Assembly (NCBI RefSeq): GCF_030247185.1
Contig: NC_080571.1
Span: forward strand, 344,193,879 to 344,257,878
Reading direction: 5' to 3'
From: Malaya genurostris
Lineage: Eukaryota > Arthropoda > Insecta > Diptera > Culicidae
DNA length: 64,000 bases
The position numbers and the translations under genes were made by a program. Of this stretch, positions 41,175-52,109 are shown piece after piece. The notes under the pieces were generated by a model that worked only from the letters and a program-made list of their open reading frames with translations, was not told where the DNA came from and made no database searches. Numbering within the stretch: the first letter of the stretch is position 1; the number at the start of each line of letters is the position of its first letter.

Positions 41175-42070
41175 CGAGGTCTGTTCAAAAAGTTCCCGGA
41201 ATTTTATAATTGCGCGCGTCTGGAGAGTCCGGTGGTCCAAATTTTTTTTTATTGTGTTGGTACGTATGTTCCTAATGTATGGTGAAATTTTCAGCTGTAT
41301 TCATTGTTCACATTCTGTCTTGTAGCGGCTGGTGTAGACGTGTTTTTTTGAGCTCGGCGATTTTTGTTAGTTTAAACAATGGAAGAATTGAAGAGTCAAA
41401 GAATTTGTATTAAATTTTGCGTGAAAAATGAAATAAAGTGTAACCAAGTGTGCGAAATGTTACAAAGAGCCTACGGTGAGTCTGCTATGAAAAAAACAAG
41501 TGTTTACGAGTGGTATAAGCGTTTCCAAGATGGCCGCGAAGACGTTGAAGACGACGAACGCTCCGGTCGACCCAGCACGTCAATAATCGATGAAAATGTG
41601 AAGTTGCTGATGAAGTTGGCATATCAGTTGGCTCATGCCATCATATTTTTTCAAATGTTTTGGGCATGAAACGAGTGGCAGCAAAATTCGTTCCAAAACT
41701 GCTGAATTTTGATCAAAAAAACAAACGCATTACCATCGCTCAGGAGCTGTTAAACGACGTCAACGACGATCCAAATTTACTTGAAAGGGTCATAACTGGT
41801 GATGAAACAAGGGTGTACGGTTATGATGTCGAAACAAAAGCACAATCGTCCACGTGGAAGCACCCAACGTCACCAAGACAAAAATCGCCGAGCTCAAAAA
41901 AACACGTCTACACCAGCCGCTACAAGACAGAATGTAAACAATGAATACAGCTGAAAATTTCACCATACATTAGGGACATATGTACCAACACAATAAAAAA
42001 AATTTTTGACCACCGGACTCTCCAGACGCGCGCAATTAAAAAATTCCGGGAACTTTTTGAACAGACCTCG
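41175..42070 (+). mobile_element. Mariner with unusually long (193-bp) inverted repeats
   Basis: Ends cgaggtctgttcaaaaagtt at 41175 and, complementary, at 42070; TA duplicated at 41173-41174 and 42071-42072. The inverted match runs 41175-41367 against 41878-42070 with only about seven differences. It therefore includes the whole 5' UTR, not just the usual ~30-bp repeat. Confidence 0.92.
41379..41877 (+). pseudogene. Mariner transposase, C-terminal half replaced by inverted 5' UTR
   Basis: ATG at 41379. The helix-turn-helix half includes VYEWYKRFQDGREDVEDDERSGRP. A deletion/frameshift near 41620-41665 follows, then KFVPKLLNFDQKN and VITGDETRVYGYDVETKAQSS with the first catalytic Asp (the usual Trp after DET is Arg). 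At WKHPTSPRQ the mariner coding sequence ends and the frame runs into the inverted copy of the 5' UTR. The second and third catalytic Asp are absent. Irritans-type relationship is inferred from these motifs. Non-autonomous. Confidence 0.87.
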
Positions 42071-42745
42071 TATAACACAAACTAATGGCGAAGGAATTGA
42101 AAGAAAAGATATATTAGGAGTGGGGACTATGGAATTGAAATACGGCACGATGCTGAAAACAAGCGAGGTAATAATCAGACACCAGGCTAAAGAAGAAGCC
42201 GAGGAACCAATATATCTCAGAAAAATCGTGGATGAGCCAATAGAACAAAAGGAGATATCTAAGCACAAAGATATACCGGTATTAGATAAAAAGAACAAGC
42301 TCTACACGTTTATAAACAACAAACGTCTCTTTGATATAGGAATAGACGTGAAAAAACTAAAAGAAAAAAAAATAGAATTGCAGAACATGACTTAGGCACC
42401 ACTGGAATACCCATGGATAAGCATAAGCACAATTATCATAATAAGTCTGAGCATAGTAAGTGGTTGTGCCTATTGTCATAAAGGGAAAATTTCATGCTGC
42501 AGTAGAACCAACGTGACCAGTAACAACATAGAGAGCAAAGATAGGCGAACATACGAGGTTCCAATAGAGCTATGCGAAGTTAAGGTAGCCAAACAAAAAA
42601 AAACATAACAAAGGGAATGATATCGAGCCCAATGACAGGGAATATGAGCGACAACCTTCTATCGCAGGGACAATAACCGAAACCAGAGACGATAACAAAT
42701 TTAGGACTAGGGAAGGCAGAAAATAATACGAATATTCACATGGAG

Positions 42746-43010
42746 CCAAGTATAGAGGTGAAAATGCCTCCAGAAACGGAGATGCAGAAGTCCACCGAAA
42801 TAAAAGAGGGGCACAAGAAAAGCACAAGGAATATCGTAATAATATGAGAAAAATTTATTTTTAAGATAACACATTTAATATGGAATTAGAATCTAAGTCA
42901 CTTTACAGGTTCCCGTTATTATTAGAAAAATATTAAAGTCCAGATTTGAGTTTATTTTTAGAAAGGAAAAAAAGGCACACGCACCGAAAGAACCAGCTCA
43001 GGTAGTGGGG
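42746..43010 (+). repeat. Errantivirus D 3'-end repeat, copy 2
   Basis: Counterpart of 39714-39990, here at its natural place after env D. Two env 3' ends for one gag imply two insertions or a duplication. Confidence 0.7.
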
Positions 43011-43139
43011 GAGAGAAGCTGCGACATGGACATTACACAACCGACCAGTTTAGGAGCGATTCCAATACTAGAACGGAAGGACGACTTCTGAAGCTATGGT
43101 GACAACAAGGATGGTAAGACACCATTAAAATGAACACGG

Positions 43140-43740
43140 CATAGAAGCTAGTTGCGGGATAGTTTAGAAAAAAGGTTTAGAAAAGGTTAATTATAACCTG
43201 CAACAAGCATTCGCATGCCGCAACTTTAATAACAATTTTATTTCCACAGACAGACGGTTAGTCGGCCATGAAAACTTCTCTGTTAATAGAAATTCAGTGG
43301 AGGTAGCATATAGACGATTCAAGACGACACAGATTCAACAAGTAGAAAGAAAAAACTATGATGCACAATGCAAGTATGAAAAAAAGGAACATACATATAT
43401 AACAATAATAATAATAATAATCAATGAATAGGAAACAGATCACATTGCAGACACGGAATCATACAAAATAACTAGGAGTTATTAAGAATTTGGAGTCCCA
43501 AACTGTGTGTGTGTGTGCCCGAAAATAGTCGTCGCAGATAGAAGGATGTAATTTTTGCGGAATTAAGGGACATATAAAAAAGATTTTAGGTTTGAAAAAA
43601 ATGAAAAGAGATGCAGTGAGGTTCGTCGATGCCTACGAAATGCTACGATCAAAAGATTGTACACTTACAACAGATTGCCCCAAGGTGGCAAACATAAAAG
43701 TTAATTGGGACAATGTAAGTTCTTCATAAATACGCTGCCA
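43140..43740 (+). other. Degraded element with zinc-knuckle gag remnant
   Basis: Starts with the block shared with 37298. A (aat)n stretch lies at about 43400 and a (gt)n stretch at about 43505. A frame with CNFCGIKGHIKK (about 43546-43585) shows the first Cys pair and the His of a CCHC knuckle; a frameshift removes the last Cys. Confidence 0.45.
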
Positions 43741-43959
43741 TATTCAGGGCACATTTTCAGTGAAAATGGTTTACCAGCATGCCCGAACAAAATTTCCACA
43801 ATATAAGAGGCAAAAAGGGCCAGAAAATGTAACAGAAATTTGGATCGAGCCAGCTTAGTCAGTTCTAGTGAAGAATTCGTTTAGTGCATTTGTAAACTTT
43901 TATATTTGTGAAACAAAATTTATATTTTTTTTTCAAACTCGGATCACCCGAATTATAAC

Positions 43960-43970
43960 TGGCGCAGTCG
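43960..43970 (+). promoter_or_regulatory. Primer-binding site of errantivirus C
   Basis: tggcgcagtcg directly after LTR-like aattataac. It is the complement of a tRNA-Ser 3' end, as used by 17.6- and 297-type elements. Confidence 0.8.
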
Positions 43971-44458
43971 ACGGCTAAGTGAGTGGAATTAAGTTGAAGA
44001 CTTAAGTGAAAGACAAACTAGTGAAGTAATCTTAGTGAAAATAAGAGCTTCACAGAAGAGAAGCTTTTCAGGGCAACGAAAGACCTTCTTAAGTAAAGTT
44101 CATCGCGAACACCTGCGTTACCGGACAGAAAGCCGCTGATGAAAGGATACCATACAGCTTGTGCAACTCAGAAAGAAGGAAGGACCCATTCACAACCTAC
44201 AACCAACCAGCATAGACGACAGCTAGAACTCCAGATGAGAATCCAGTACTCTTCTGTAAGTAATAAACTTTTATTTTTTTACTTGTTAACAAAAGTGAAC
44301 ACAGTGATAATACTAACAAGTGTTTCAAAGTGAATATTTGAAATACAGGAAAGTGCTAAAACTTAGTGTAAACTTTGAAGAGAAAAAAAATTTCTTCTGA
44401 TTTCAACTAAAGAAAATATTTTAGGAACGGTGCTAAAATCTTCTATAATAACAGAGAT

Positions 44459-45085
44459 ATGGCACTGGAAATTAACGCTAACGAGCTGTTGGAGCAAATC
44501 CGCAGTCTCACAGAAAACCAAAACGTGCTAATGCAACAAATTTGTGCTATGCGCGAAAGGGCAGAAGATCCGTTTTTAAATTACCGGACATCCGACCCAA
44601 CACAAAATTTAGCTACGTTCAGTGGCAATAGAAAAGAAACGCAAGCATGGCTTGAAGACACCGAGAACACATTAGAGTTGTTCGGAAGTTACACGGGAAC
44701 ACCGTATTAAAACCAAATCATTAGAGCCGTGAAAAATAAAATAACGGGAGAAGCCAAAGAAGTATTAATAGCAGCTGGAAACCCTGAAGATTGGCAATCG
44801 ATCAAGGAGGCTCTTTTAAACTCCTACGGCGACAGAAGAGATCTTACATCTCACAATCAATCGTTTTGTCTACGTAAGACAAAGAAAAAATACTTTGCGA
44901 TAAAGAGTACAGCAGCTGTCATGGACGACTATAAAGACTCAACCAGAGCTATAAATAACCTAATAAGCCTAACGTCAGTAACCCGATTCAGAGACGGACT
45001 AAACGACACTTTGTCCATGCACGTGAGAAGTTACCGATCCGCGTCTCTCGTGGAGGCATACAATATCACGGTGCAATATGAATGA
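44459..45085 (+). pseudogene. gag: Errantivirus C gag
   Basis: ATG at 44459. Residues 1-83 include a helical start (ELLEQIRSLTENQNVLMQQI) and NLATFSGNRKETQAWL, then a TAA at 44708-44710. The same frame reopens at 44729 and runs to 45085 with KNKITGEAKEVLIAAGNPEDW and SYGDRRDLTS, typical errantivirus capsid segments. The remainder up to about 45400 is in shifted frames and ends in acidic residues. A leader remnant of this family also lies at 33420. Not translatable as one protein. Confidence 0.8.
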
Positions 45086-45439
45086 AACTCAATAATAAAA
45101 CACCTTGTTCGAGTCCAAACCCGAATTATCACAACAAATCTAAGCCACCGCAAATTCACAACGCGACCAATCAGGGAAATTCAGACATTTAAAACCAGCT
45201 ACTGCCGATGACGTATCCATGAGAACGGTTAGATCAAACCAAGTTAATACACACGAGGGAGAAGCAGAGATAGATAACGATACTAACCAATTGGATGGAA
45301 CAGTTTTAGATTCAGATGACGACGACTTTTTCTTTGGAGACGAAATAAATTTTCACATAATAGAAGGAAAAGGACTGCAAACATATAATAAACAATAACT
45401 TTATACCATATCTTACGATACTAACTATTAGCAAGGTGG

Positions 45440-45758
45440 AAATGAAGTTTTTGATCGACACAGGAGCAAACAAAAATTATATTTCACCAGAGCATGTTAA
45501 CCTTCAAAATTGCAAATCTGAGACTGGGATACAAGTAACAAACATACAAGGAACGCATAAAATCTAAAAGTCAACCAGCTTCTACATTTTCCAAATTAAT
45601 AAAAAACTTTTACATTTTTAAATTTCACGAATTTTTTGATGGCTTAATTCGTACGAATCACTAAGAGACATCAAAGCACAGATTGATATAGCTAAAAATA
45701 AAATAAAAATCGGAAGAAAGGAGTTGACAATGCAAACGTCAACTCCATTCAAACACGG
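45440..45758 (+). pseudogene. Errantivirus C protease fragment
   Basis: KFLIDTGANKNYISPEH carries the aspartic protease DTG motif. Stops follow after about 35 residues. Coding similarity ends at about 45758, where foreign sequence begins. Confidence 0.7.
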
Positions 45759-45761
45759 AAG

Positions 45762-46083
45762 TTGTGCATAAACTTTCGATGCAACAAGAGAAGCAGACCA
45801 AGCTTAGTTCATGAGGCTATAGATGCCCAAGAAATATTGCTTACGACTATAAAAAATGATTTGATTTCAATAAACAAAAATAGCAGCTTGACCGGCAGTG
45901 TTGTTGCCATTAAAAACCATGTCACCTCATTGTTCGATACAGCAATGTCAGCAATGAAGGAAAACGTGTACAATGACTACCTTTTAAGAGATTCAGACGA
46001 CGACTTAACTATAAATACCCAATATGGTATAATGATAACATTAAAAATCTGAAAAATCGAAAACAGAAGGCCCATAAAAAATA
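45762..46083 (+). other. Open frame of unknown origin
   Basis: 96 codons without an ATG start, helical and acidic at the end (RDSDDDLTINTQ). It lies between the protease fragment and the MITE target site. No family recognised. Confidence 0.25.
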
Positions 46084-46085
46084 TA

Positions 46086-47303
46086 CACGGAACGACCGAA
46101 ATTAGCTCTGCGCCTAATTCGTATTACTGTTTTTGAATTAGTTGATTTTAACAACAAAATTTCCAAATTAACTATAAAATTAGTTAAAATTGAGAATTTA
46201 CTTTGCTGAAAAAACTCTTAGTTTTAGAGAATGTGTTTAGTTGGTGAATATCCTGGACTCAAACCAGCAATATTTCAATCCAACACGAAATTCTCATTGA
46301 CAACTAATTTTGTTATTAAAATCAGAAAATTTGTTTCTATTTATCTATCACCATCATTACTGAAGGACAGCACAAAAAAACCAAAACTGAAATGGGTATT
46401 ATTAACAAGTTTATTAGCCAAAAACTCATGAGAAGTGTCAAAGCAAAACAATCCATTAAAAAGCTAAAAAGGACAGTCTTATTGAAACTGCTTGAACATT
46501 GTTCTGATGTTTTTCGCATGTGTTCGATATATCTTTATTTAAATTTCTAAACCGATATGTAAAAATGTCGTAAATTTTTGTGGAAATCGTATTTATTCAG
46601 AATTTGTGCGCACTTGAAGCGATTGTGCGTAATAATGTTTTTACGCGGAACAGTGAAGTGAATTTCGAATGTTTCACTCTAATTGTGATGAAGCTCTTTT
46701 GTATCTTCAAACCTTCCGAGCTGCGCCGTCCGGTGTACTATTTGTATTCGGTTTTTGTTTTCCGAGTGCTTAAAGTTTTCAGTGAGAATGAAGAAAACAG
46801 TGATTTAGAAGAAAAAAAATTCAAAAAGATGTTTACGTTTCGTTTATGTCTTTTTCTCCAACACAACATCGTATTTATACCTGCCAATATAGAAAAGACA
46901 ACCGCGTCTGAATTTTTTTCGGCAGTAGTGTGCCATCTAGTGGCTAGTAGTCATTAAGGTGTTACCGTTTCGGTGACAGGGCGCCATATAGCTGCAGATT
47001 GCAGAAGCCAATTCAACCATTCATATTGGTTGAAAACAACATTATATTTCATTAATTCAACTAAAAAATTAGTTGACTGGATATGAAGTGTGCCTTAGCT
47101 AAGAAATGACAGTACGTTTAATTTGTGAATTCAACTAAAAAAAATAGTCATTTCAACAAATATTTTATTATTATTAAGGGAATGAGAATAAAAAATCTAA
47201 ATCAGCAAAAGTAAGATTTTTTTAGTTGTCTCAAAAAATAACTAACTAAAATCAGCAAATCAACTAAATTTTTCGCGAAAATGCTGATTTCGGTCGTTCC
47301 GTG
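46086..47303. mobile_element. MITE-like DNA element, 1218 bp
   Basis: Inverted ends cacggaacgaccgaaat(t/c)agc at 46086 and complement at 47303, with TA at 46084-46085 and 47304-47305. The interior is AT-rich with many aactaatttt/ttagttg motifs in both orientations; a 125-codon frame (46580-46957) has no recognisable domain. Probably a non-autonomous TA-target element. Confidence 0.8.
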
Positions 47304-47305
47304 TA

Positions 47306-47604
47306 GAAGAGACAGTAGTGGCGTCAACTTAGGAACTTACTTATAAACTTGTGGTCAATTGAATCTGGCAATTGAAATCGCTTCCGAGGAGTACTATTTT
47401 TTTTTTTGTCATGTTTATTTAAAATTAAATATTTACAATTCTAATTTCAAATTGAATTCTAAAGCTGAGATATTCACATCATTTTCACTTTGATTTATAA
47501 AATTTATATATGTTACAAATAATTTCAGAACTATTGCTTTCATGTTTCTCGACACTCCTTCCAGTGTTGGTTTGATCAGTGTAGAAAACGAGAATCTTAG
47601 ATAT
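47306..47604. other. Unassigned sequence between the MITE and the densovirus
   Basis: AT-rich, no coding frame. It may belong to the old host context of the viral insertion. Confidence 0.4.
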
Positions 47605-47630
47605 GATAGATTAGTATTGTCTAATCTATC
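47605..47630. repeat. Densovirus terminal hairpin, copy B
   Basis: gatagattag, six-base loop, ctaatctatc. Upstream sequence differs from copy A, while downstream sequence agrees. Confidence 0.78.
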
Positions 47631-47754
47631 GAGCAAGCAATAAGTGCTAGTATGTCTATCGCATGAAGTTAGCATGTGTTGTGTGGTGATAAGGATGGTG
47701 ATAAGAATGCGGTATTTTGTTAGAGGTGAATGAAGGTTATCAATGTGAGTAATA

Positions 47755-47790
47755 CTATATAAGATGGTAAGTATGGTGAGTGAATTCAGT
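47755..47790 (+). promoter_or_regulatory. Densovirus left promoter
   Basis: TATA box ctatataag at 47755-47763 and an arthropod-type CAGT initiator at 47787-47790, about 31 bases apart. Confidence 0.7.
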
Positions 47791-47824
47791 TAATGTTTGT
47801 TTGTGCTAATGTAACAATGTCAGA

Positions 47825-49539
47825 CAGTGAGATATCATCAAGGAATTGTTACCCCTGAGTCGGACTCCGATACTGTATGGTCTGTGGAAGGAACTGATGA
47901 TAGAATTGATGTTCAACGAGAAAGACAATATCTCCAAAGAGGAATTCTCTACTACGCTAAGAGAGAAGATAGTCGAGGAAGATATTGGCATTCAGGTATA
48001 TGGCGATGTAAAGAATTGGAAACAGTTACGGAACTTTATACACGATTGTGTAATGCATCAAGCAGAATCCGATTCCTTTATGCGTTTATCGACGGCAACC
48101 ACGTCCATGTCATCCACGACTGCACGAATTCCAATGCAGTTTGCCGATGTTTCCGTCATAAGCTTATTAAACGAAGATCCATTAGGCGTCAACTTGGACA
48201 GATCGATAAAAAAGATGCAACCGCCATCGTCGATTACTACTTCTCGAGTGGGAAAATCCTTTTCTACGGTAAAATGCGAATTTACGACGGACCAAAATTT
48301 AATTATCGAATTAAATATGACGGATGTGACGAAGATACCTGGCAACGAGCTTTGGGGGCCGTCGATGTGGAAATACCGAACACCGACCATGAAACTTTAT
48401 TTGGACGCAAATCGCCCGGAACAGAATCAAATTGGGAAACAATTTTTGGAGATGATACTAACGATGAAACACAAAATGCAGGAAACTTTGAAGCGCCAAC
48501 GAGCTCCGATACCTATTCAACATATACCAACGGAAGAACCAGCACCATTAAACGAAAACGATTCGCAACCAGTTGGCGAGGAATAAAAAGAAATAGAAAT
48601 GTTATTGCCACCAAAGAAGTTGAGAAAAAAATAATGCGTATATTGTGTACACCGATCAAGGAAACATTGACTTCGATACCGTGGTCACAAGATGAAGACG
48701 TAAGATACCTAAGCAATAGGGACATTTTTGTTGAAACGGCTTTGCGAAATATTGATATCCAATTTAAAAATTTTAATATTGACGAATTGATAAAATATTA
48801 TAATAACAGTAATAACTTCCTATATGGTCATCCATTGTGGAGTAGTCAATCTATTGAAGATTTTAATAATAATTATTTGTCGATTTCTCTAAGCTACAAT
48901 ATATTGCTACTGTGGATTGCCAATCAGTTCTGTAATCTTAACGTTGATTACAATATGGAATATGATCAGGATGAATTAACAGTGGAAATGTGGCAGGAAA
49001 TTGCATTATGGGTAGAAAAATTATATCTATGGTTACAGGGTAAATATGGAAGAAAATATACATATTACTTTTGGGGTCCTACTTTGTGTGGTAAAACAAT
49101 GTTCGCTGATTTAATAATGGATTTTCGGGTTAGTGTAGGTGTTATGAGAAATTTTAATCGTAATAGTAATTTTCCTTTAAATATGTGTCATAATAAACAA
49201 TTATACTATTGGAATGAACCAAATTTTGAACCATCTGCACTCGAAGAATTGAAAAAAATCACCGGAGGAGATAGACACAATTTAGACGTAAAATATCAAA
49301 ATGGAACAATACAATCAGGAGTGCAGGTACTGATAACGGGTAATGATTATGTCTTCCCTAGGAACAATATTTACAATACCAGAATCGAACTTTTTCACTG
49401 TAAAGTTGCTCCTTATCTTGCAATTGCAAAACAAAAACGTTATCATCCGAAGGCACTGATTAAATTGATCAACACATGTGAAGAAGTGCTAGAAAGAAGA
49501 ATAATATTTCCTCGTGTAGATACAATTATTGATGAATAA
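47825..49539 (+). pseudogene. NS1: Densovirus NS1 (initiator nickase and SF3 helicase)
   Basis: One frame of about 570 codons, but no ATG at its start: a deletion of roughly 130 bases relative to copy A (31355-31490) has removed the natural start. HUH nickase motif GNHVHVIHDC lies near residue 92. The SF3 helicase shows Walker A GPTLCGKT (about 418-425), Walker B-type LYYWNEPNF (about 458) and the ITGND motif (about 505). These are the replication functions of parvoviruses, acting in the nucleus. Apart from the lost start, the reading frame is intact over more than 1.7 kb, which is surprising for an old insertion. Known NS1 proteins are somewhat longer. Confidence 0.88.
47846..48586 (+). pseudogene. 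Densovirus NS2-like overlapping frame, copy B
   Basis: 246 open codons inside the NS1 region in another register; the first third matches the copy A frame at 31490-31850. It has no ATG start here because the same 5' deletion shifted it out of register with the ATG at 47817. Proline- and methionine-rich with no catalytic motif. Overlapping NS1/NS2 is usual in densoviruses, and maintenance of both frames in two copies supports real dual coding in the source virus. Confidence 0.7.
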
Positions 49540-49616
49540 ATAAATGGGTTTGGTATAGCATATAGAGGTCCAGTATGTGTTTTTATTCGTACTACTAGCT
49601 CAATATTTCCTCAGTA

Positions 49617-49925
49617 ATGTCCAAGCGATTCTTACTGCCTGGTCACGACTACATTGGTCCGGGAAATAAAGCCCAAGTTGACGGTAATCGTGCTATTCCG
49701 ATTGATAAAGACGACGAGATAGCAGCCGAACACGATAACGATTATAGTCGCAGCAAAACAAAGCAAGATATATATTCTGCCGATTGGAAAGCTATCAAAG
49801 CGTTTGGTCAAGATTTTAAAGACAATCTAAACTGGCATTCTGGACTCGGAGCAGTAGGTTTAGGTACCAAACATATAGCGGAACGATTAACTAACAAAGT
49901 CTTCTATCCAAATTTAGGTAAGTAG
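49617..49925 (+). CDS. Densovirus phospholipase A2 (VP1-type) ORF
   Basis: 102 residues with ATG at 49617. The calcium-binding loop LPGHDYIGPGN (residues 7-17) and the catalytic AAEHDNDY (residues 38-45, His-Asp pair with following Tyr) are exact parvovirus VP1 PLA2 signatures. In parvoviruses this activity is carried by the minor capsid protein. The ORF ends in ggtaagtag, a good splice donor (GT at 49918) overlapping the TAG stop, so it may be a spliced exon of a VP1 rather than a separate protein. It starts 77 bases after the NS1 stop. All motif residues are present, with no break. Confidence 0.88.
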   Translation: MSKRFLLPGHDYIGPGNKAQVDGNRAIPIDKDDEIAAEHDNDYSRSKTKQDIYSADWKAIKAFGQDFKDNLNWHSGLGAVGLGTKHIAERLTNKVFYPNLGK

Positions 49926-49927
49926 AA

Positions 49928-51016
49928 ATGGCTCCGGTAAAAGATCATAACACTGGATTGACTATGCAAGAAGGCACACAAAGAAAACCTTGGTGGGTTT
50001 ATAAATATCGTTCCTCTTCTCATACAGATAAAAAAAAAGGAAATTCAAGTTCGGCTAAAAAACCAAGAATCGAAGAACCATCAACAACAACAACAAAATC
50101 AGATAGTGAATCTTCAACCAGTGCTAGTACTAGTATGCCTCCTACGGGAAATGGCACCACGACAGAGCAATTGGCAAGTGAAGGTACTTCGACTGCTGAT
50201 GACATTATGGATACTGGAGATAATGGCGGTAGCCGGAGTGTACGTTCTGCGGGAATGGGCGGAACAGAAGGTAATAGTTCTTCCGGGATGCGCGGAACTG
50301 TTCAATGGCCCAGTGGTCAACCAATTCCAAGACGATCAAAAGTGTCAACCTATCAAAAAACTTACGAATTTCGTATCGATAGTCAACCAATTCGGTATCG
50401 TCCCCATCATACTGCGTACCGTTCTCACACTGATGTTAATTTTCCGATACATGAATTCCTAATTAATAAAGTAGCATACTATATGTCAAAGGAGGAAATA
50501 TGTAAGATGTTAAATGAATGCACTCGGGCAACTGTTTTAAAAGCAGAAATGACTATACATACCAGAACTGCTACTTTACCTTTTCATATTAATGTGTCAA
50601 CCTCTTCGTTGGGTAATAACAACGTAGGAGTATATGTACATCGATTTAGAACCGATATAAATAAATACCGACACGGATACTATCCTACTATTAGTAGTTT
50701 AGTTCATGAGAGATTATGGGGTGATCATTTATCGATGTTACAGGATACAAATGATAACTGGCAAACAGTAGGTATTGGAGGGTTAGGAGCGGAAACAATT
50801 GTTAAAGATTATGATAATAGATTTATTTTTCAATCTCAACATGGATTCACAACCGGTATCGTAGTTACTGACAATGTTCAACAATACAATGAACATATAT
50901 TTCCTTGGAAAAAATTTGTTACTGGCTATAGAAATGCTACATTTGAAGAAGGTCACTATAAGACTTGGACTTGGGAACCGGAAGATGGTGTAATTCATGA
51001 TCAAAGTAAAAAGTGA
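49928..51016 (+). pseudogene. VP: Densovirus capsid protein VP, C-terminally truncated
   Basis: ATG at 49928, two bases after the PLA2 stop, in a good context (aaATGG). 362 codons: a basic Ser/Lys and Gly/Ser/Thr-rich N-terminal region (to about residue 110), then the start of a jelly-roll-type region (VSTYQKTYEFRI, NFPIHEFLINK, PWKKFVTGYRN). Densovirus VPs are usually about 500-700 residues, so the C-terminal third is missing. The frame runs out into LINE linker sequence at about 51003-51016. I see no internal stop. Structural protein; truncated. Confidence 0.8.
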
Positions 51017-52090
51017 AGTGGAGAGTGAAATCAAATCTTGCCCGAAGAATTTCTTCAATTACGTAAAACAAAAACTGAAATCTAATAATTTTCCCTCAAA
51101 AATGTTTTTCAAGGGTAAGACTGCTGACAACTCGGAAGATATTTGTACACTATTTGCAAATTACATCCAAGAAACCTATACTACGTTTTCCGAAGAGGAT
51201 CGAGACCGTGAATATTTTAATTTCTTCCCTGAACATGCATGTCTGGTGTAACAAAAGCCTTTTGAAACTAAACGTCAATAAATGTAAAGTAATAGCTTTC
51301 AGTAGGAAACAGAACTCACCAGATATCACAATTAAACTAGGCGATCAAACAGTCCTACTGTATCATAAGAATTAGAGATCTAGGAGTAGTTTTAGATAAA
51401 AAGTTGACTTTCATTGATCACTATAATACGATAATAGGCAGAGCTAACAACATGCTTGCATTTATAAAACGCTTCAGCGATCCTTACACGATTAAAACAT
51501 TATATATTGCCTACGTAAGGTCTATACTTGAATATTGTAGCATTGTTTGGTCCCCATTCTCAATCACTCACAAGGAACGTATAGAATCAGTTCAAAAGCA
51601 ATACCTATTATTTGCACACCGTAAGTTAGGTTGGGCAAGATTTCCTCTACCATCATACAAAGCTCGTTGCATGCTCATTGACATCCACACACGAGAAGAG
51701 CGTCGAGAACAATTAATGGTTTCATTCATACATAACATCGTTAGACATCGGGTTGATTCATCTGGACTTCTGTCTAAACTTAATTTTTATATACCTTCCC
51801 GACAATTGCGAAACCGAGCAATATTCTATATAAGTCATACCGTACCGTCGTACCAACTATGCTAAATTTGGCCCATTAAATCAAATGATGTCAACTTATA
51901 ATAAGCATTGCGGAGCAATTGACTTTACAATGACGACAGCCCAGCTCAAACTAAATTTTAATTCAATACGACCTAGGTCCTAGAACATAATGCACATTGA
52001 TGTTTATTTTAGAAAATATCACACGTGTTAAAATGTAATCAATACAATGTAATGGTCTACTATAGTTTGACGACAAATAAATAAATAAAA
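51017..52090 (+). pseudogene. LINE fragment joined to densovirus VP
   Basis: Linker motif EIKSCPKNFFNYV at about 51030, then a jump (near 51235) past the RT core to KLNVNKCKVIAFSR, and from 51404 the C-terminal RT thumb region (VRSILEYCSIVWSPF). The end is an aaataaataaataaa tail with an A-run at 52075-52097. The catalytic FADD box is deleted. Same clade as 13571-15212. It has at least two frame changes. Confidence 0.82.
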
Positions 52091-52109
52091 AAAAAACGTT
52101 TTCCACCTC

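Larger units (their letters stand above)
40575..42600 (+). pseudogene. env: Errantivirus D envelope, interrupted by mariner
   Basis: It starts at an ATG behind a splice-acceptor-like cattccag. Frames: 40580-40720 (GVLGGNSGSYDGN), 40723-40971, 40925-41172 (Cys-rich, KGTARICDAHALRLN), then, after a mariner (41175-42070), 42075-42395. After a stop a membrane span (ISTIIIISLSIVSGCAY, about 42420-42470) and a basic, Cys-containing tail run to about 42600. The order and Cys pattern fit an errantivirus env of the 17.6/ZAM style rather than that of element B. At least three stops or frameshifts: not functional. The C-terminal part is followed by a 3'-end repeat at 42746. Confidence 0.65.
47605..51010 (+). 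other. Endogenous densovirus (parvovirus-like) copy B
   Basis: A nearly full left and middle genome: terminal hairpin, TATA promoter, NS1 with overlapping NS2-like frame, PLA2 ORF and VP, all on the plus strand. The right end is replaced by a LINE fragment at about 51010. Plus-strand order of NS then VP is a monosense layout. Confidence 0.85.

Noticed and set aside
46580..46957. 125-codon ORF inside the MITE-like element as a transposase
   Set aside because: No catalytic motif or helix-turn-helix; length fits chance in AT-rich sequence.
47827..47860. Genuine starts for NS1 and the NS2-like frame at the left ends of the open frames in copy B
   Set aside because: The codons there are GTG and TTG; comparison with copy A shows that the real starts were removed by a deletion.
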